Shown: positions 40,172-49,815, numbered from the stretch's first letter. The stretch: DNA of 64,000 bases from Flexivirga oryzae (GCF_014190805.1 NZ_JACHVQ010000003.1:1-64000); one strand, 5' to 3'. Made by a program: numbers and translations. Notes: generated by a model not told the origin, from the letters alone.

Positions 40172-43100
40172 GCGCTCTCACCTGCGTCACGAATCGTCTT
40201 GTAGAACTCCCGGCCGATCATCTGGGTGAGGGCTTGTCGGAAGTCGGGTTTGTCGAGGAACGCTTGCAACAGGCCGCTGTTGATGTCGTGGCGGTCGATC
40301 ATGGCGCCTTCGAGGTAGTCGTCGAAGACGGACATGAACTGGTCTTCGTCGTTGTGTTGCGCGACCGCGGTCACGTGCTCGTTGTCAGCCAGATCCGCTT
40401 GTGCCTGTTCGAAGAACAGCTGGTCCGTTTCGGTGAGGTTGGTGCCGAAGCGTTCGTTGAGCAGGCCGATGATCGACGACAACCGCTCCCGTGGGTCGTC
40501 GTGCTGTTTGCCCTGACCGGTGCCTTTGTGCCCGGTCTGTTCGGACTCCTCATCCGTGACCGTGGTCAGCGATGCGTCGGTGAAGGCGGAATTCTCGATC
40601 CGCAAGTGAGTCAGGACTGCGGCACCGGACAGGTCGACGATGCCGTCCTCGTCCTCGCCGGGTAGCCGCGGCAACAGCACGCGGCCGTAGAGGTAGATTC
40701 GTTCCATGTCGGGTGACCCGACCGGGACAACATGCGCGAGGAAGGCGTAGAGCCGGGTGAAGTCGCGTAGCGCGGTGCGGAACTCTTCCCGCTCGTCCTC
40801 CGGCAACGCCAGATACCGGGCTAGGGCCAGATCGGTTTGCGCGTACAGCGCTTCGTTGGTCTCACCGGTCTGCGCAAGCAGCGCGTCAACCAACGTGTCG
40901 ACCTCGTCACCGTCCAGCACACCAGCTTGCCAGAGCCGGGTCTTCAGGTTGGACAGGATGTTCGGGTCCGTGGGTTGGGCCCAGGTGCGTTCGAAGAACG
41001 GCGCGAACGCAGCCTGTATGTCGTCGGCGTCGTTGACGAAGTCCAGCACGAACGTGTCGGTCTTGCCCGGCGCGATCCGGTTCAACCGCGACAAGGTCTG
41101 CACCGCTCGAACGTTTTCGAGCTTCTTGTCGACATACATCGTGTGCAGCAACGGCTCGTCGAACCCGGTCTGGTACTTCTCCGCGACGATCAGCACCTGG
41201 TAGTCGTCGGTTTTGAACTTCTTCGGCAACTGTCCTTCGGAGAAGCCGTTCATTGTCGGCTCGGTGAACTGCACCTCTGGCACATCCGGGTCGGTCACGG
41301 TCCCGGAGAACGCGACCAGCGCCGCGATGTCTGTGTACTTCTTCGAGGTGATGTAGGCGTCGATCGCCTGCTTCATCCGCACCGCGTGCAATCGCGACCG
41401 GGTGACCACCATCGCTTTGGCGTGGCCGCCGATCTTCGCCGCCGTGTGAGCGCGGAAGTGTTCGACGATGATCTCGGCCTTCTGACTGAACGCCGACGGG
41501 TGCAACGACGCAAACCGTGCCAACGCTGCCGCGGCCTTGCCCTTCGGCAGCTCCGGGTCATCACTGGACAGGCCATTGGCCAGCCGGTAGTACACCGAGT
41601 AGGTCAGGTAATTCTTCAAGACATCGAGGACGAACCCCTCCTCGATCGCCTGCCGCATCGAATACAAGTGGAACGGCACCAACCGGAACCCCTCCGGGGC
41701 CGTGGTGTCCGGGATGCGTTCTCCGAAGGTCTCCAACGTCTTCTGCTTCGGGGTCGCGGTGAACGCGAAGAACGACAGGTTCGGCTGCTTCCCCCGCGCC
41801 GCGGCCCGGGCCGCCAGCTTGTCCTGCCCATCCGACTTCGCGTCATCCGCAGCCTCCGCGGACTCGGCTGCCTTCAGGGCGTCCTCGCCCTTCTTGCCGG
41901 TGAGCACGGCCTTGAGATCAGTTGCGGCTTCACCGGTCTGCGAGGAGTGCGCCTCATCAGCGATCACCGCGAACCGTGCCCCGGCAAGCTGGGTGGCGTG
42001 CTCAGCAACGACGGGGAACTTCTGCAGCGTGGTGATGATGATCCGCGCCTTGGCCGACTCCAACGCCGCCCGCAACTGGGCAGAGTTCTCGTCGATCTTC
42101 TGGATCGTGCCCGGCGTGTGCTCGAACCCGGTCACCGTGTCCTGCAACTGCCGATCCAGCACTACCCGGTCGGTCACGATGATCACTCTGGAGAACACCG
42201 GCTGATCCGTGCTCAATCCGACCGTTTGGGCTCCCTTGCCCAGGTCTGCGTCGTCGGACGGGGTATGCAACGTCGCCAACGCCGACGCGAGCCATGCGAT
42301 CGTGTTCGACTTCCCCGACCCTGTCGAGTGCTGCAGCAGATAGTTGTGACCCGGCCCGTACGACCGAGCGTGCGCGGTCACGGTGTGCACCGCGTGCCAC
42401 TGATGGAACCGCGGGAACAACCAACGCCGCTCGTGCGCCTTGACCTTCGCCGACTTCTTCGCACCCGTGGTGTCTTCGGACACAAACGACCCGAACAGCT
42501 CCAGCCAAGCGTCACGGTCCCAGACTTGCTCCCACAGATACGCCGTCTTGTACCCGCCCGGGTTCACTGGGTTCCCCTCGCCACCCTGCTGACCGGGACC
42601 ACCGGAACCCTGGTTGAACGGCAACCACCGAGTCTGCTCCCGCGCCAACCGGGTGGTCATCGACACCACATCCTGGTCCACCGCGAAATGCACGATCGAC
42701 CGTGCCCGGAAGAGCAGGTCCGCCGGGTTGCGGTCGTTCTCGTACTGGTGCTGCGCCTGCTGCACCCCCTGCCCGGTCACCTGGTTCTTCAACTCCGCGG
42801 TCGCGACCGGGATCCCGTTGATCGACAGCATCATGTCGATGCTGTCGTGCGGGTTCGACTCGCTGTGATGCACCTGCCGGGTCACCGTGCACCGGTTCAA
42901 CGCATACAGGTCCCACAACTCCGGAGTGATCCGGTGCGCCGGCCGCCAATACGCCAGATCGAAACTGACCCAGTTGACCTCAACCCCGCTCCGCAGCACG
43001 TCCAGCGTGCCGCGAGCATCGATCTCGTCGCTGATCCGCTTGTAGAGCGCAGTCTGTGCGGCATCCGTTGACCCGTAATGGTTTTCCAGCTTCTCCCAGG

Positions 43101-43257
43101 CGTCCGGCTGCGACGCCTGGACGAAGGAGATCAGCTCGAACCCGTCGAAGCCCAGATCCGTCCGGTACGACGAAGCCTGCCCCTGGTGCCAGCCGCGCTC
43201 CAACAGATGCCGCTCAATCGACTCTTCGAACGCCTCCTCCGAGTGCTTCCCCACCAC
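40168..43257 (-). CDS. hsdR: Type I restriction-modification system, restriction subunit
   Basis: This 1029-residue protein has an N-terminal nuclease domain with DSIDMMLSINGIPVATAELK (E-x-K near residue 153), then a superfamily 2 motor: Walker A QHSTGSGKS (about 309-317), Walker B ADEAH (about 430-434), helicase motif regions with FFAFTATPK and later the Q-x-x-SRLNR block (TLSRLNRIAP), and a C-terminal helical domain. The length is standard. It cleaves unmodified DNA after ATP-driven translocation, in complex with the S and M subunits. The GTG start follows the hsdS stop by two bases and has AGGGGTGG upstream. No lesion is seen, so the restriction activity should be intact. Confidence 0.93.
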   Translation of the reverse strand: MVGKHSEEAFEESIERHLLERGWHQGQASSYRTDLGFDGFELISFVQASQPDAWEKLENHYGSTDAAQTALYKRISDEIDARGTLDVLRSGVEVNWVSFDLAYWRPAHRITPELWDLYALNRCTVTRQVHHSESNPHDSIDMMLSINGIPVATAELKNQVTGQGVQQAQHQYENDRNPADLLFRARSIVHFAVDQDVVSMTTRLAREQTRWLPFNQGSGGPGQQGGEGNPVNPGGYKTAYLWEQVWDRDAWLELFGSFVSEDTTGAKKSAKVKAHERRWLFPRFHQWHAVHTVTAHARSYGPGHNYLLQHSTGSGKSNTIAWLASALATLHTPSDDADLGKGAQTVGLSTDQPVFSRVIIVTDRVVLDRQLQDTVTGFEHTPGTIQKIDENSAQLRAALESAKARIIITTLQKFPVVAEHATQLAGARFAVIADEAHSSQTGEAATDLKAVLTGKKGEDALKAAESAEAADDAKSDGQDKLAARAAARGKQPNLSFFAFTATPKQKTLETFGERIPDTTAPEGFRLVPFHLYSMRQAIEEGFVLDVLKNYLTYSVYYRLANGLSSDDPELPKGKAAAALARFASLHPSAFSQKAEIIVEHFRAHTAAKIGGHAKAMVVTRSRLHAVRMKQAIDAYITSKKYTDIAALVAFSGTVTDPDVPEVQFTEPTMNGFSEGQLPKKFKTDDYQVLIVAEKYQTGFDEPLLHTMYVDKKLENVRAVQTLSRLNRIAPGKTDTFVLDFVNDADDIQAAFAPFFERTWAQPTDPNILSNLKTRLWQAGVLDGDEVDTLVDALLAQTGETNEALYAQTDLALARYLALPEDEREEFRTALRDFTRLYAFLAHVVPVGSPDMERIYLYGRVLLPRLPGEDEDGIVDLSGAAVLTHLRIENSAFTDASLTTVTDEESEQTGHKGTGQGKQHDDPRERLSSIIGLLNERFGTNLTETDQLFFEQAQADLADNEHVTAVAQHNDEDQFMSVFDDYLEGAMIDRHDINSGLLQAFLDKPDFRQALTQMIGREFYKTIRDAGESA

Positions 43258-43259
43258 GA

Positions 43260-44492
43260 TTACGCCACCCCTCTCCCCGATACCGTCGTCACGTCGAACT
43301 CACCCGTCACCGCTGCAGTGATCAGCGACCGCTTCCGCTCGTGCAGGAGCTCCACTTCTCGGACGATCTCGATGCTCACCTGATCAATACCGTCCGTCTT
43401 AGCGCGAAATATCCGCATTGCTTCCGCTTGCTCTTCCAACGGTGGCACCGGAAGCAGGAACTCAACAACGTCGCCGACGTTCACCGCAGCCTGAGCCGCG
43501 CCATAGGCGGCGAGACTAATTTGCGCGCGCCCCTGCGGGCCATTGAAAAACTCACACAGGTAGTCCGATCTAACGCCGTACGGACTCTTGAATATGAGGA
43601 TCGATGCACAGTTCGCACCATCCAATTCAGGCGGGACGACGGCAGATCGCCCGGGGTAACCGACTCTCATCATCACGACATCACCAGCCTTGAGACGCGA
43701 CGCTGGTAGGCATCGGTTGTTTTCGTCCGAGATCCGATTCACATCAACAGTCTCGATCCATCCATCTCGCACGTTTCGACCAAGAAGAAACGGGCGTCCC
43801 GTTTCGCTTACGTAGCTTGAGGGATTCACAACCACACCGACCCCAACATCGCGCACCACCCGCTTAACGGCCATGACACGCGTACCGCCCGGCAACGGCC
43901 CGAGAATCGGATGACTCTGAACCTGCTCCGCCAACGAGACACCCTTCGAAAAGATCTCTCCGCGCAAACCAAATCTGCGACGCTCCAACGCAGGGATCTG
44001 GTCCTCGCGGAGGCGGATGATCTCGTCGATACGGGCGACCTGGTCGTCCAGGAAATCTGCGATGCGCCGCTGTAGTGCATCTGGCTGCCAGCAGATAGAG
44101 AGCTCTCGTAGGTCGTCGCCAGTTACTGCGTCAAACGTGCTTCCCGAGGATGCGGCGCGGAGTTCCTGACTACTGGCTGTTAGCGCGTAATGCAAGTATC
44201 TCGAATCGCCCGTCCGAGCCCGCAGTGCAGCCAGGCCACGGCCTATCCCATAGGCGCGGTCTGCGAAGTTCATTGCCCCAACCGGTGCTCGGACCGACAG
44301 AAGCAGGTCGCCACGTTGACACCTCTTCGGCGCTGTTGCGCACTCGTACTTCGGCGTCGGGTACTCCCTGCCGAACTCTGCGTTTCCCTGCAGGAACGGC
44401 AGACCACCGGACAGGTCGGTTACGGCGTCGGAGGGTGCAGACTGACCCGCGACAATGTCAGCAACTCGACGCAACGCGACTATTTCGGTCAT
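43260..44492 (-). CDS. hsdS: Type I restriction-modification system, specificity subunit
   Basis: This 410-residue protein has two target recognition domains (about 1-150 and 205-360), each followed by a coiled-coil spacer: QRRIADFLDDQVARIDEIIR and EEQAEAMRIFRAKTDGIDQV. The pattern is that of HsdS, which reads a bipartite DNA site. Its ATG overlaps the hsdM stop by four bases (ATGA). The region has lower GC and codon use different from hsdM and hsdR, as is usual for the fast-exchanging specificity gene. The recognition sequence cannot be told from sequence alone. Confidence 0.93.
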   Translation of the reverse strand: MTEIVALRRVADIVAGQSAPSDAVTDLSGGLPFLQGNAEFGREYPTPKYECATAPKRCQRGDLLLSVRAPVGAMNFADRAYGIGRGLAALRARTGDSRYLHYALTASSQELRAASSGSTFDAVTGDDLRELSICWQPDALQRRIADFLDDQVARIDEIIRLREDQIPALERRRFGLRGEIFSKGVSLAEQVQSHPILGPLPGGTRVMAVKRVVRDVGVGVVVNPSSYVSETGRPFLLGRNVRDGWIETVDVNRISDENNRCLPASRLKAGDVVMMRVGYPGRSAVVPPELDGANCASILIFKSPYGVRSDYLCEFFNGPQGRAQISLAAYGAAQAAVNVGDVVEFLLPVPPLEEQAEAMRIFRAKTDGIDQVSIEIVREVELLHERKRSLITAAVTGEFDVTTVSGRGVA

Positions 44493-46573
44493 GCGAGTCC
44501 TCGAAGCAGCTCCCGGATCCGCGTTTCACGTTCGGAGATCTCCTTGTCGATCTCGGCAACTGGCCGCGGCGGGGTGTAGGCGTAAAAGTGCCGGGTAAGC
44601 GGTATCTCGTAGCCGATCTTGGTCTTGCTGTGGTCGATCCAGGCTTCGGGAGCGTACGGGTGCACCTCGCGCTTCAGATAGAGGTCGACGTCTTCGCCGA
44701 GTGGCACGTTCTCGTAGTCACGGAGGTCCGGGTCGGGCAGCGGGTTGCCCTTGCGGTCGGTGATGATCGGCGCATCCGGGTCGGGGACCGCGGCGAGCTT
44801 GGCGAGGTGCTTGGCGACGGGTGCGGAGATGACCGGGCTGAGCTCGGCGATGAGGTCCTTCTCGGATGCGTAGTCCTTGCCGAGGTAGGCGGCGAGGGTT
44901 TCGACAAGCTCAACCGCCGGAGGTCGCTCAACCGCCGCTGGGGATAGCTCTGCCGCGGCGGTGGACGTGGGAGGCGCGACCTCGATACGGCTCCCCCGCT
45001 GCGCTCCTCCGCCTACTCGGCCAGCGCCAGGTTCGCTTGGTCGACCGGCAACATGCTTCTGCCATTGCTTGGACTCAGCCAGAGCTTCGAGGACTTCGTC
45101 GGTGATCTGCCAGCGGCGACGGAGTGGTTGCTCGACGGCGATGCGCTGGAACCCGAAGGCTTCGTTCGGGAGCACCTTCACCCGCGGTTCGTCGTCGGAG
45201 TCGGCCAGTTGGGGCGCGTCGGCATACAATCGAGTCAGCTCGGCGATTGTCTCGTCGGTGAGGTAATGGCGTTTGTTGCCAAGACTCTTGCGCATCTTCG
45301 ACGCAGCGCCACGGGCGTCGATCAGGGCGATCTTGCCTTTCCGGTCGGCGCTCTTGCGGTTGGTCAACACCCAGAAATACGTCGAGATGCCAGTGTTGTA
45401 GAACAGCTGGTCCGGTAGCGCGATGATGGCTTCGAGCCAGTCGTTCTCGATGATCCAGCGCCGGATGTTCGACTCACCCGACCCGGCCGCCCCGGAGAAC
45501 AGCGGGCTGCCGGAGAAGACGATCGCCAGCCGGGATCCGCCGCCGGAGCCGACGACCGGTTTCATGTGCCCGATCATGTGCTGCAGGAACAGGAACGACC
45601 CGTCACTCACCCGCGGCAGTCCGGCACCGAAACGCCCGTCCACGCCTTCGTTCTCGGCCTCGGCGACAATCGGGTCGGCATACTTCTTCCAGTCCACCCC
45701 GAACGGCGGGTTCGCCAACAGGTAGTCAAACCGTGTCGTGGGGAACCCGTCGGCGGTGAAGCTATTGCCCAGCACGATGTTGTCCGGGTCCTCGCCCTTG
45801 ATGAGCATGTCGGATCGGCAGATCGCCCACGTCTCCGGGTTCAGCTCCTGCCCGTAGACCTCCAGGTGTGCGTCTGGGTTCAGGGTCTTCAGGTGCTCCT
45901 GGGCGGTGGACAGCATGCCGCCGGTGCCGCAGGCCGGGTCGAGCATCATCCGCACCGGCGCCGGCCCGGACAACGCCTCCTCATCCTCGCTGAAGAGGAT
46001 GTTGACCATCAGCTTGATCACCTCACGCGGGGTGAAGTGCTCACCGGCGGTCTCGTTCTGCATCTCCGAGAAACGCCGCAACAACTCCTCGAAGATGTAA
46101 CCCATTGCCTCGTTCGGGACCAGCTTCGGGTGCAGGTTGATGTCGGCGAATTTCGCCACCACCTGATAGAGCAGGCCCGCCTTGTCCAGGGTGTCGATCC
46201 GCTCCGCGAGCCGGTACTTCTCCAGCACATCCGCCGCGTCCCGGGAGAAGCCCGCGACATACGAGCGCAGGTTCTTGCCCACGTTGGGCGGGTCATTCAA
46301 CAGCTCAGTGAAGGTCAGCGGGGAGATGTTGTAGTAGGGCTGATTGGTGACCCGCTCCAGGATCGGGTCGACGTTGTCGACCTTCCCGGCCAGCGCCTTC
46401 GCCTTCGCGATCACCTCCGGCTTGGTCGCCTCCAACGCGCAATCCAGCCGGCGCAACACCACGAACGGCAAGATGAACTGGCCGTACTCGTGCTGGCGGA
46501 TGTCCCCACGCAGCAGGTCCGCCACGGACCAGATGAACGAAACCTTGTCGCTGAAACCCTCGACTCCTGACAC
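44489..46573 (-). CDS. hsdM: Type I restriction-modification system, methyltransferase subunit
   Basis: This 694-residue protein has an N-terminal helical domain (VADLLRGDIRQHEYGQFILP), SAM-binding MLDPACGTGGML (about 210-221) and the catalytic NPPF motif in LANPPFGVDWKKY (about 286), so it is an N6-adenine methyltransferase. Residues about 514-560 (RVGGGAQRGSRIEVAPP and following to VELVETL) are not HsdM-like; the DNA there is a copy of a palindromic repeat that also occurs at 50.9 and 52.1 kb. The C-terminal part (EKDLIAELSPVISAPVAKHL and after) then resumes as expected. GTG start with GAGG upstream; first gene of the operon. Confidence 0.93.
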   Translation of the reverse strand: MSGVEGFSDKVSFIWSVADLLRGDIRQHEYGQFILPFVVLRRLDCALEATKPEVIAKAKALAGKVDNVDPILERVTNQPYYNISPLTFTELLNDPPNVGKNLRSYVAGFSRDAADVLEKYRLAERIDTLDKAGLLYQVVAKFADINLHPKLVPNEAMGYIFEELLRRFSEMQNETAGEHFTPREVIKLMVNILFSEDEEALSGPAPVRMMLDPACGTGGMLSTAQEHLKTLNPDAHLEVYGQELNPETWAICRSDMLIKGEDPDNIVLGNSFTADGFPTTRFDYLLANPPFGVDWKKYADPIVAEAENEGVDGRFGAGLPRVSDGSFLFLQHMIGHMKPVVGSGGGSRLAIVFSGSPLFSGAAGSGESNIRRWIIENDWLEAIIALPDQLFYNTGISTYFWVLTNRKSADRKGKIALIDARGAASKMRKSLGNKRHYLTDETIAELTRLYADAPQLADSDDEPRVKVLPNEAFGFQRIAVEQPLRRRWQITDEVLEALAESKQWQKHVAGRPSEPGAGRVGGGAQRGSRIEVAPPTSTAAAELSPAAVERPPAVELVETLAAYLGKDYASEKDLIAELSPVISAPVAKHLAKLAAVPDPDAPIITDRKGNPLPDPDLRDYENVPLGEDVDLYLKREVHPYAPEAWIDHSKTKIGYEIPLTRHFYAYTPPRPVAEIDKEISERETRIRELLRGLA
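44896..45030 (-). repeat. REP-like palindromic element lying in frame inside hsdM
   Basis: The DNA contains GACAAGCTCAACCGCCG, a second GCTCAACCGCCG, and ACCTCGATACGGCTCCCCCG followed by GCTGCGCTCCTCCGCCTACT. The same type of sequence occurs between genes at 50890-50985 and 52112-52160 in this window. It is translated as a low-complexity linker without stops, so an intergenic repeat family has entered a gene without breaking it. Confidence 0.7.
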
Positions 46574-46707
46574 CCTCGTGAGGTTAGTCGGTGGCCATCG
46601 GCACCGCCCGGCAAGACACCGAACCGGTCAGCATCATCTTGGCGACGGGCCGTGAGACGTTGCGGCATACTCCGAGATGCTGCGGACACCAGGGAGGGCA
46701 ACACACT

Positions 46708-47025
46708 GTGACAACTGTCGATTTCTACGTCGAGACCGCCGAGGGCGACAGGCTGCTGTCATTCCACAACGGCCTGACGGGTCCGGCGACGGACCTCCTC
46801 TACGGGACGTTCCAGCTTGCTCAGGAGGGCAAGATGACACCCACGCGGTACAACGTTGCGGAGATGAAGTCCGTGGTGACCGGTGCCGTACTGCGAGAGC
46901 TACTCCTGTCGGTGACGTTCGAGGACACGGATCCGTACACCTCATCAACAGCCGGTGATGTGGCTTCCGTGCTGGACGACCTCGACGACGACGCGTCGTA
47001 TCTGATCGACGGCATGGAGGTATGA
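46708..47025 (+). CDS. Small protein of unknown function
   Basis: This 105-residue acidic protein reads MTTVDFYVETAEGDRLLSF at its start, then TPTRYNVAEMKSVVTGAVLR and an acidic end (DDLDDDASYLIDGMEV). I do not recognise it. The GTG start is 10 bases after GGGAGGG. It diverges from the hsdM gene (135 bp apart) and runs into the next gene 41 bp on, so it may form a small operon with that gene. Confidence 0.55.
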   Translation: MTTVDFYVETAEGDRLLSFHNGLTGPATDLLYGTFQLAQEGKMTPTRYNVAEMKSVVTGAVLRELLLSVTFEDTDPYTSSTAGDVASVLDDLDDDASYLIDGMEV

Positions 47026-47065
47026 CCGTGGCGCCTTGTCTGGCACCGGGCGTGAGGGCAGTCTG

Positions 47066-47875
47066 ATGGCAGTCAACCCAGCTGACCGCGGCTGCACGCA
47101 GCCTTCGCAGGCTGCCTTTCTCGGTCGTGATGAGGAATGGGTCCGTTGGAACAGTGCCGCCTGGCGTTCGCTGGCAGACCCGGACGGAGAATACCCACGT
47201 TGGAGCGCCCGTCTTCGGGAGACGGCGGGCCACATCGAGCAGGCAGCTGCTGTTGTCAGCGTCTTGGAACTCGCGATCTTTGGCCTCGGGTGGCGCCGGC
47301 CAGACATCGGACTGGCTGCATGGATCGAGCTCGGTCGCCCAACAGATCACCCGATACTCGCGCTCTTCGACGATTGGTGGGGCGAAGACATCGCACTCAT
47401 CACGACATGGGCCGGACACCCCGACTGCTCAGCCTTCTACCACCTCGACAAGCAAGTGACCGAAGCCTGCGGCCTGCCGTCGCAGCCCTTCCAGCAACTT
47501 CGGCGCAACACAACGCTCGAAGAGCACCCGTGGATCCAGAAGCATTGCCTCGGTGGATCGGACCCCTTCCATTCATCCCTTCACGCGGCCGTGCCTGTGC
47601 TGCCCGACTTCCTTGGAGGGCGGTCCACTGAGCCTCCGCGATGGATCATCGACTCCACTTCGAATCCGGCCACCGCGACCATCATCACGAGCCAATACCC
47701 CGGGTGGTACGCCGACCTCGTGCATGGTGGTGAGACGCTGCCAGCGACCACGCGCTCTTGGCGAGTCGATGTCATAGTCCGGCCATTCGGATGGCTTGGT
47801 CAGTACCGCAAATCACGCCGCACCGGCATGTGGTTCACCGGTCAGCACCGCTGGCATCTGCTCGGGTATCCATAG
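47066..47875 (+). CDS. Protein of unknown function
   Basis: This 269-residue protein is Trp-rich and soluble (EEWVRWNSAAWRSL, GLGWRRPDIGLAAWIELGRP, FDDWWGEDIALITTWAGHPD). No motif is recognised. The ATG at 47066 has GAGGGCAG upstream. It follows a small acidic protein gene and points away from the type I RM genes. With that protein it may belong to the defence island, but there is no functional clue. Confidence 0.6.
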   Translation: MAVNPADRGCTQPSQAAFLGRDEEWVRWNSAAWRSLADPDGEYPRWSARLRETAGHIEQAAAVVSVLELAIFGLGWRRPDIGLAAWIELGRPTDHPILALFDDWWGEDIALITTWAGHPDCSAFYHLDKQVTEACGLPSQPFQQLRRNTTLEEHPWIQKHCLGGSDPFHSSLHAAVPVLPDFLGGRSTEPPRWIIDSTSNPATATIITSQYPGWYADLVHGGETLPATTRSWRVDVIVRPFGWLGQYRKSRRTGMWFTGQHRWHLLGYP

Positions 47876-47899
47876 TCCTTGGACGGTTCACCACATAGG

Positions 47900-48465
47900 T
47901 CATCGGTCCGGGCTGGCAACAACCCGTTCGGCGCCACCCAGCCGAAACACCGCCTCGTCGCCTGGACCGACGTACCAGCTGTGGAAGCTGCCGCCAAGAC
48001 CGGGAAAGTAATCGGGACCACCCGGCAAGCTCTCCTCCGGACCTGCCGACCCAAGAGGACGCGAGACCACGACAAGGCCCTCAGGAACGTCAGTCCTCGT
48101 CACAAGTTGGCGGAAGTACTCCTGATCACTCTTCGCCTCCAAAGCGTCGACAAAGATGTCGAGTGCCGATGATTCACGATCTGGTCCCACGAGCCTCCTC
48201 CATTCCAGCGATGCCGACGGCCGCTTGTCCACATCTAACCTCACGACCGTGGCCGAGGATGACCGAAGTCCATTCAGCCCGTCACGTTGTACCAACTCCG
48301 TCTGCCCTGGGCGGACAATTCCGACGAACTGCGAGTCGAGACGAGGTCCGACGTGGTCACTCCGAGTGCGTCCGCGATGGCCCACAGCCGGTCGACGCTG
48401 AGCGAGTGCTTTTCGGTCTCGACTTCGACATAGCAGGATCGGTCGGGGCCCGCGGCGACAGCGAC
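47900..48465 (-). pseudogene. XRE-family regulator relic, 5'-truncated and frameshifted
   Basis: The first frame reads CYVEVETEKHSLSVDRLWAI with ADALGVTTSDLVS, the C-terminal half of an XRE helix-turn-helix; a second frame then continues with DSQFVGIVRPGQTELVQRDG and ALDIFVDALEAKSDQEYFRQ to the end AERVVASPDR. The shift lies near 48345. The N-terminal half of the DNA-binding domain is lost at about 48465, where the AAA gene context begins. The remainder looks like a former C-terminal effector domain. Confidence 0.65.
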
Positions 48466-48482
48466 TCGTTAGCTAGCGAGCC

Positions 48483-49688
48483 TCAACTGACGCTGCGCAA
48501 ATACTTCCCGAAGTGGGGAACAGTGAAGGCGATGCGGCCACGCTCGCCGGAGTAGATCAGCCCCTTCTTCAACAGTGCGTCGCGCGCGGGAGAGAGCGAC
48601 TGAGGCTTGCGGTCGAGCACCTTGGCCACTGCTGCAGTGGGGACGGACTCGACGTCGTCCCGCTCCTCGTCGGGTATGCCGCTCGCGGCGTCCGCCATGG
48701 CCCGCAGGTACTCGCGTTCGCCGGGAGTGGCTCTCTCGTAACGGGATCCGAAGAAGCCGACGGCGAGCTCTGCCTCGGCTGCGGGGGCGGCGACGTCGAT
48801 GTCGGCGGCCGTCACCGGAGTGCCGGGCGCGACATCCCACGCGACCTTGCCGTAGGCCTGGATGAAGTAGGGATAGCCGCCCGTGGCGGCATACATGGCA
48901 TCGAGCGCGGCCGTGTCGAACTCCGCGTCCTCCTCCTGCGCCGGCGACTGCAGTGCCCGGTCCGCCGCCTCCCGCGGGAGGCGGTCGATGCGGGCATAGC
49001 GAAAGAGGCGCTCGCTGTACGACTTCGACGCTGACAGCACCGCCGGCAGGTGCGGCAGGCCGGCGCCGACCACGATCACCGGCAGCGACGCCTGGCTGAT
49101 CTCGTGGCATGCCGCGCACAGCGCCGACACGTCCTCGGGGTCCAGGTCCTGCATCTCGTCGATGAAGATCGCGATGCCGCGACCCATGTCCGCAGCCAAT
49201 CCGCCTGCGTCCGACAGCAACTCGACCAGGTCGATCTCGATGTCACCCGAGTCGGCACGACCGGTGACCGCCGGTGCGTCGATGCCCGGGTTCCACCGGT
49301 CCCGCAGCTTCGCATTGGCCCCCGCGTCCCGCTGCGCGAACGACTTGATAACTCCGAGCACCTGGTCGACATCGCCCTGCTGGGAGTGCCCGAGCTCGCG
49401 CACCGCCTGGTGCAGCGCGGACGACAGCGGCCGGCGCAGCCGCTGGTCCGGACGCGCCTCCAGTTTGCCGGTGCCCCACTTCGCCCGAACAGCCGCAGAC
49501 CGCAACGCATTCAGCAGCACCGTCTTGCCGACGCCGCGCAGCCCGGTGAGTACGATCGAGCGCTCCGGGCGACCGCGGGCGATGCGCTCCAGCACCACGT
49601 CGAACGTGCGCAGCTCGTCGTCACGGCCGGCGAGCTCCGGTGGGCGCTGCCCGGCACCGGGCGCGTAAGGGTTGCGTATCGGGTCCAC
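48483..49688 (-). CDS. AAA-type ATP-binding protein
   Basis: This 401-residue protein has Walker A GLRGVGKTV (about 47-55), Walker B IAIFIDEMQDLD (about 169-180), a sensor-1-like VVGAGLPHLP and a C-terminal winged-helix region (SLSPARDALLKKGLIYSGER). It resembles the AAA_16-type regulators or Orc1/Cdc6-like STAND-related ATPases frequent in actinobacterial chromosomes. Its composition fits the backbone, so it marks the right end of the accessory region. A role as transcription or defence regulator is possible but not indicated. Confidence 0.8.
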   Translation of the reverse strand: MDPIRNPYAPGAGQRPPELAGRDDELRTFDVVLERIARGRPERSIVLTGLRGVGKTVLLNALRSAAVRAKWGTGKLEARPDQRLRRPLSSALHQAVRELGHSQQGDVDQVLGVIKSFAQRDAGANAKLRDRWNPGIDAPAVTGRADSGDIEIDLVELLSDAGGLAADMGRGIAIFIDEMQDLDPEDVSALCAACHEISQASLPVIVVGAGLPHLPAVLSASKSYSERLFRYARIDRLPREAADRALQSPAQEEDAEFDTAALDAMYAATGGYPYFIQAYGKVAWDVAPGTPVTAADIDVAAPAAEAELAVGFFGSRYERATPGEREYLRAMADAASGIPDEERDDVESVPTAAVAKVLDRKPQSLSPARDALLKKGLIYSGERGRIAFTVPHFGKYLRSVS

Positions 49689-49815
49689 GCGAGGACTGTA
49701 TGCGGGAATCTAGGGATTGTCCGATACATCGTTAGCGTGTCGCATCGAGTTCGCACAGCGGTCCGTCATACCTGGCAGGATCGCCGGAACAGCCTCGCGA
49801 ACCGAAGGATCGAGC

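Noticed and set aside
40837..43071. A 744-codon plus-strand open frame opposite hsdR
   Set aside because: It mirrors codon bias of hsdR, has no recognisable domain, and hsdR itself is unmistakable.
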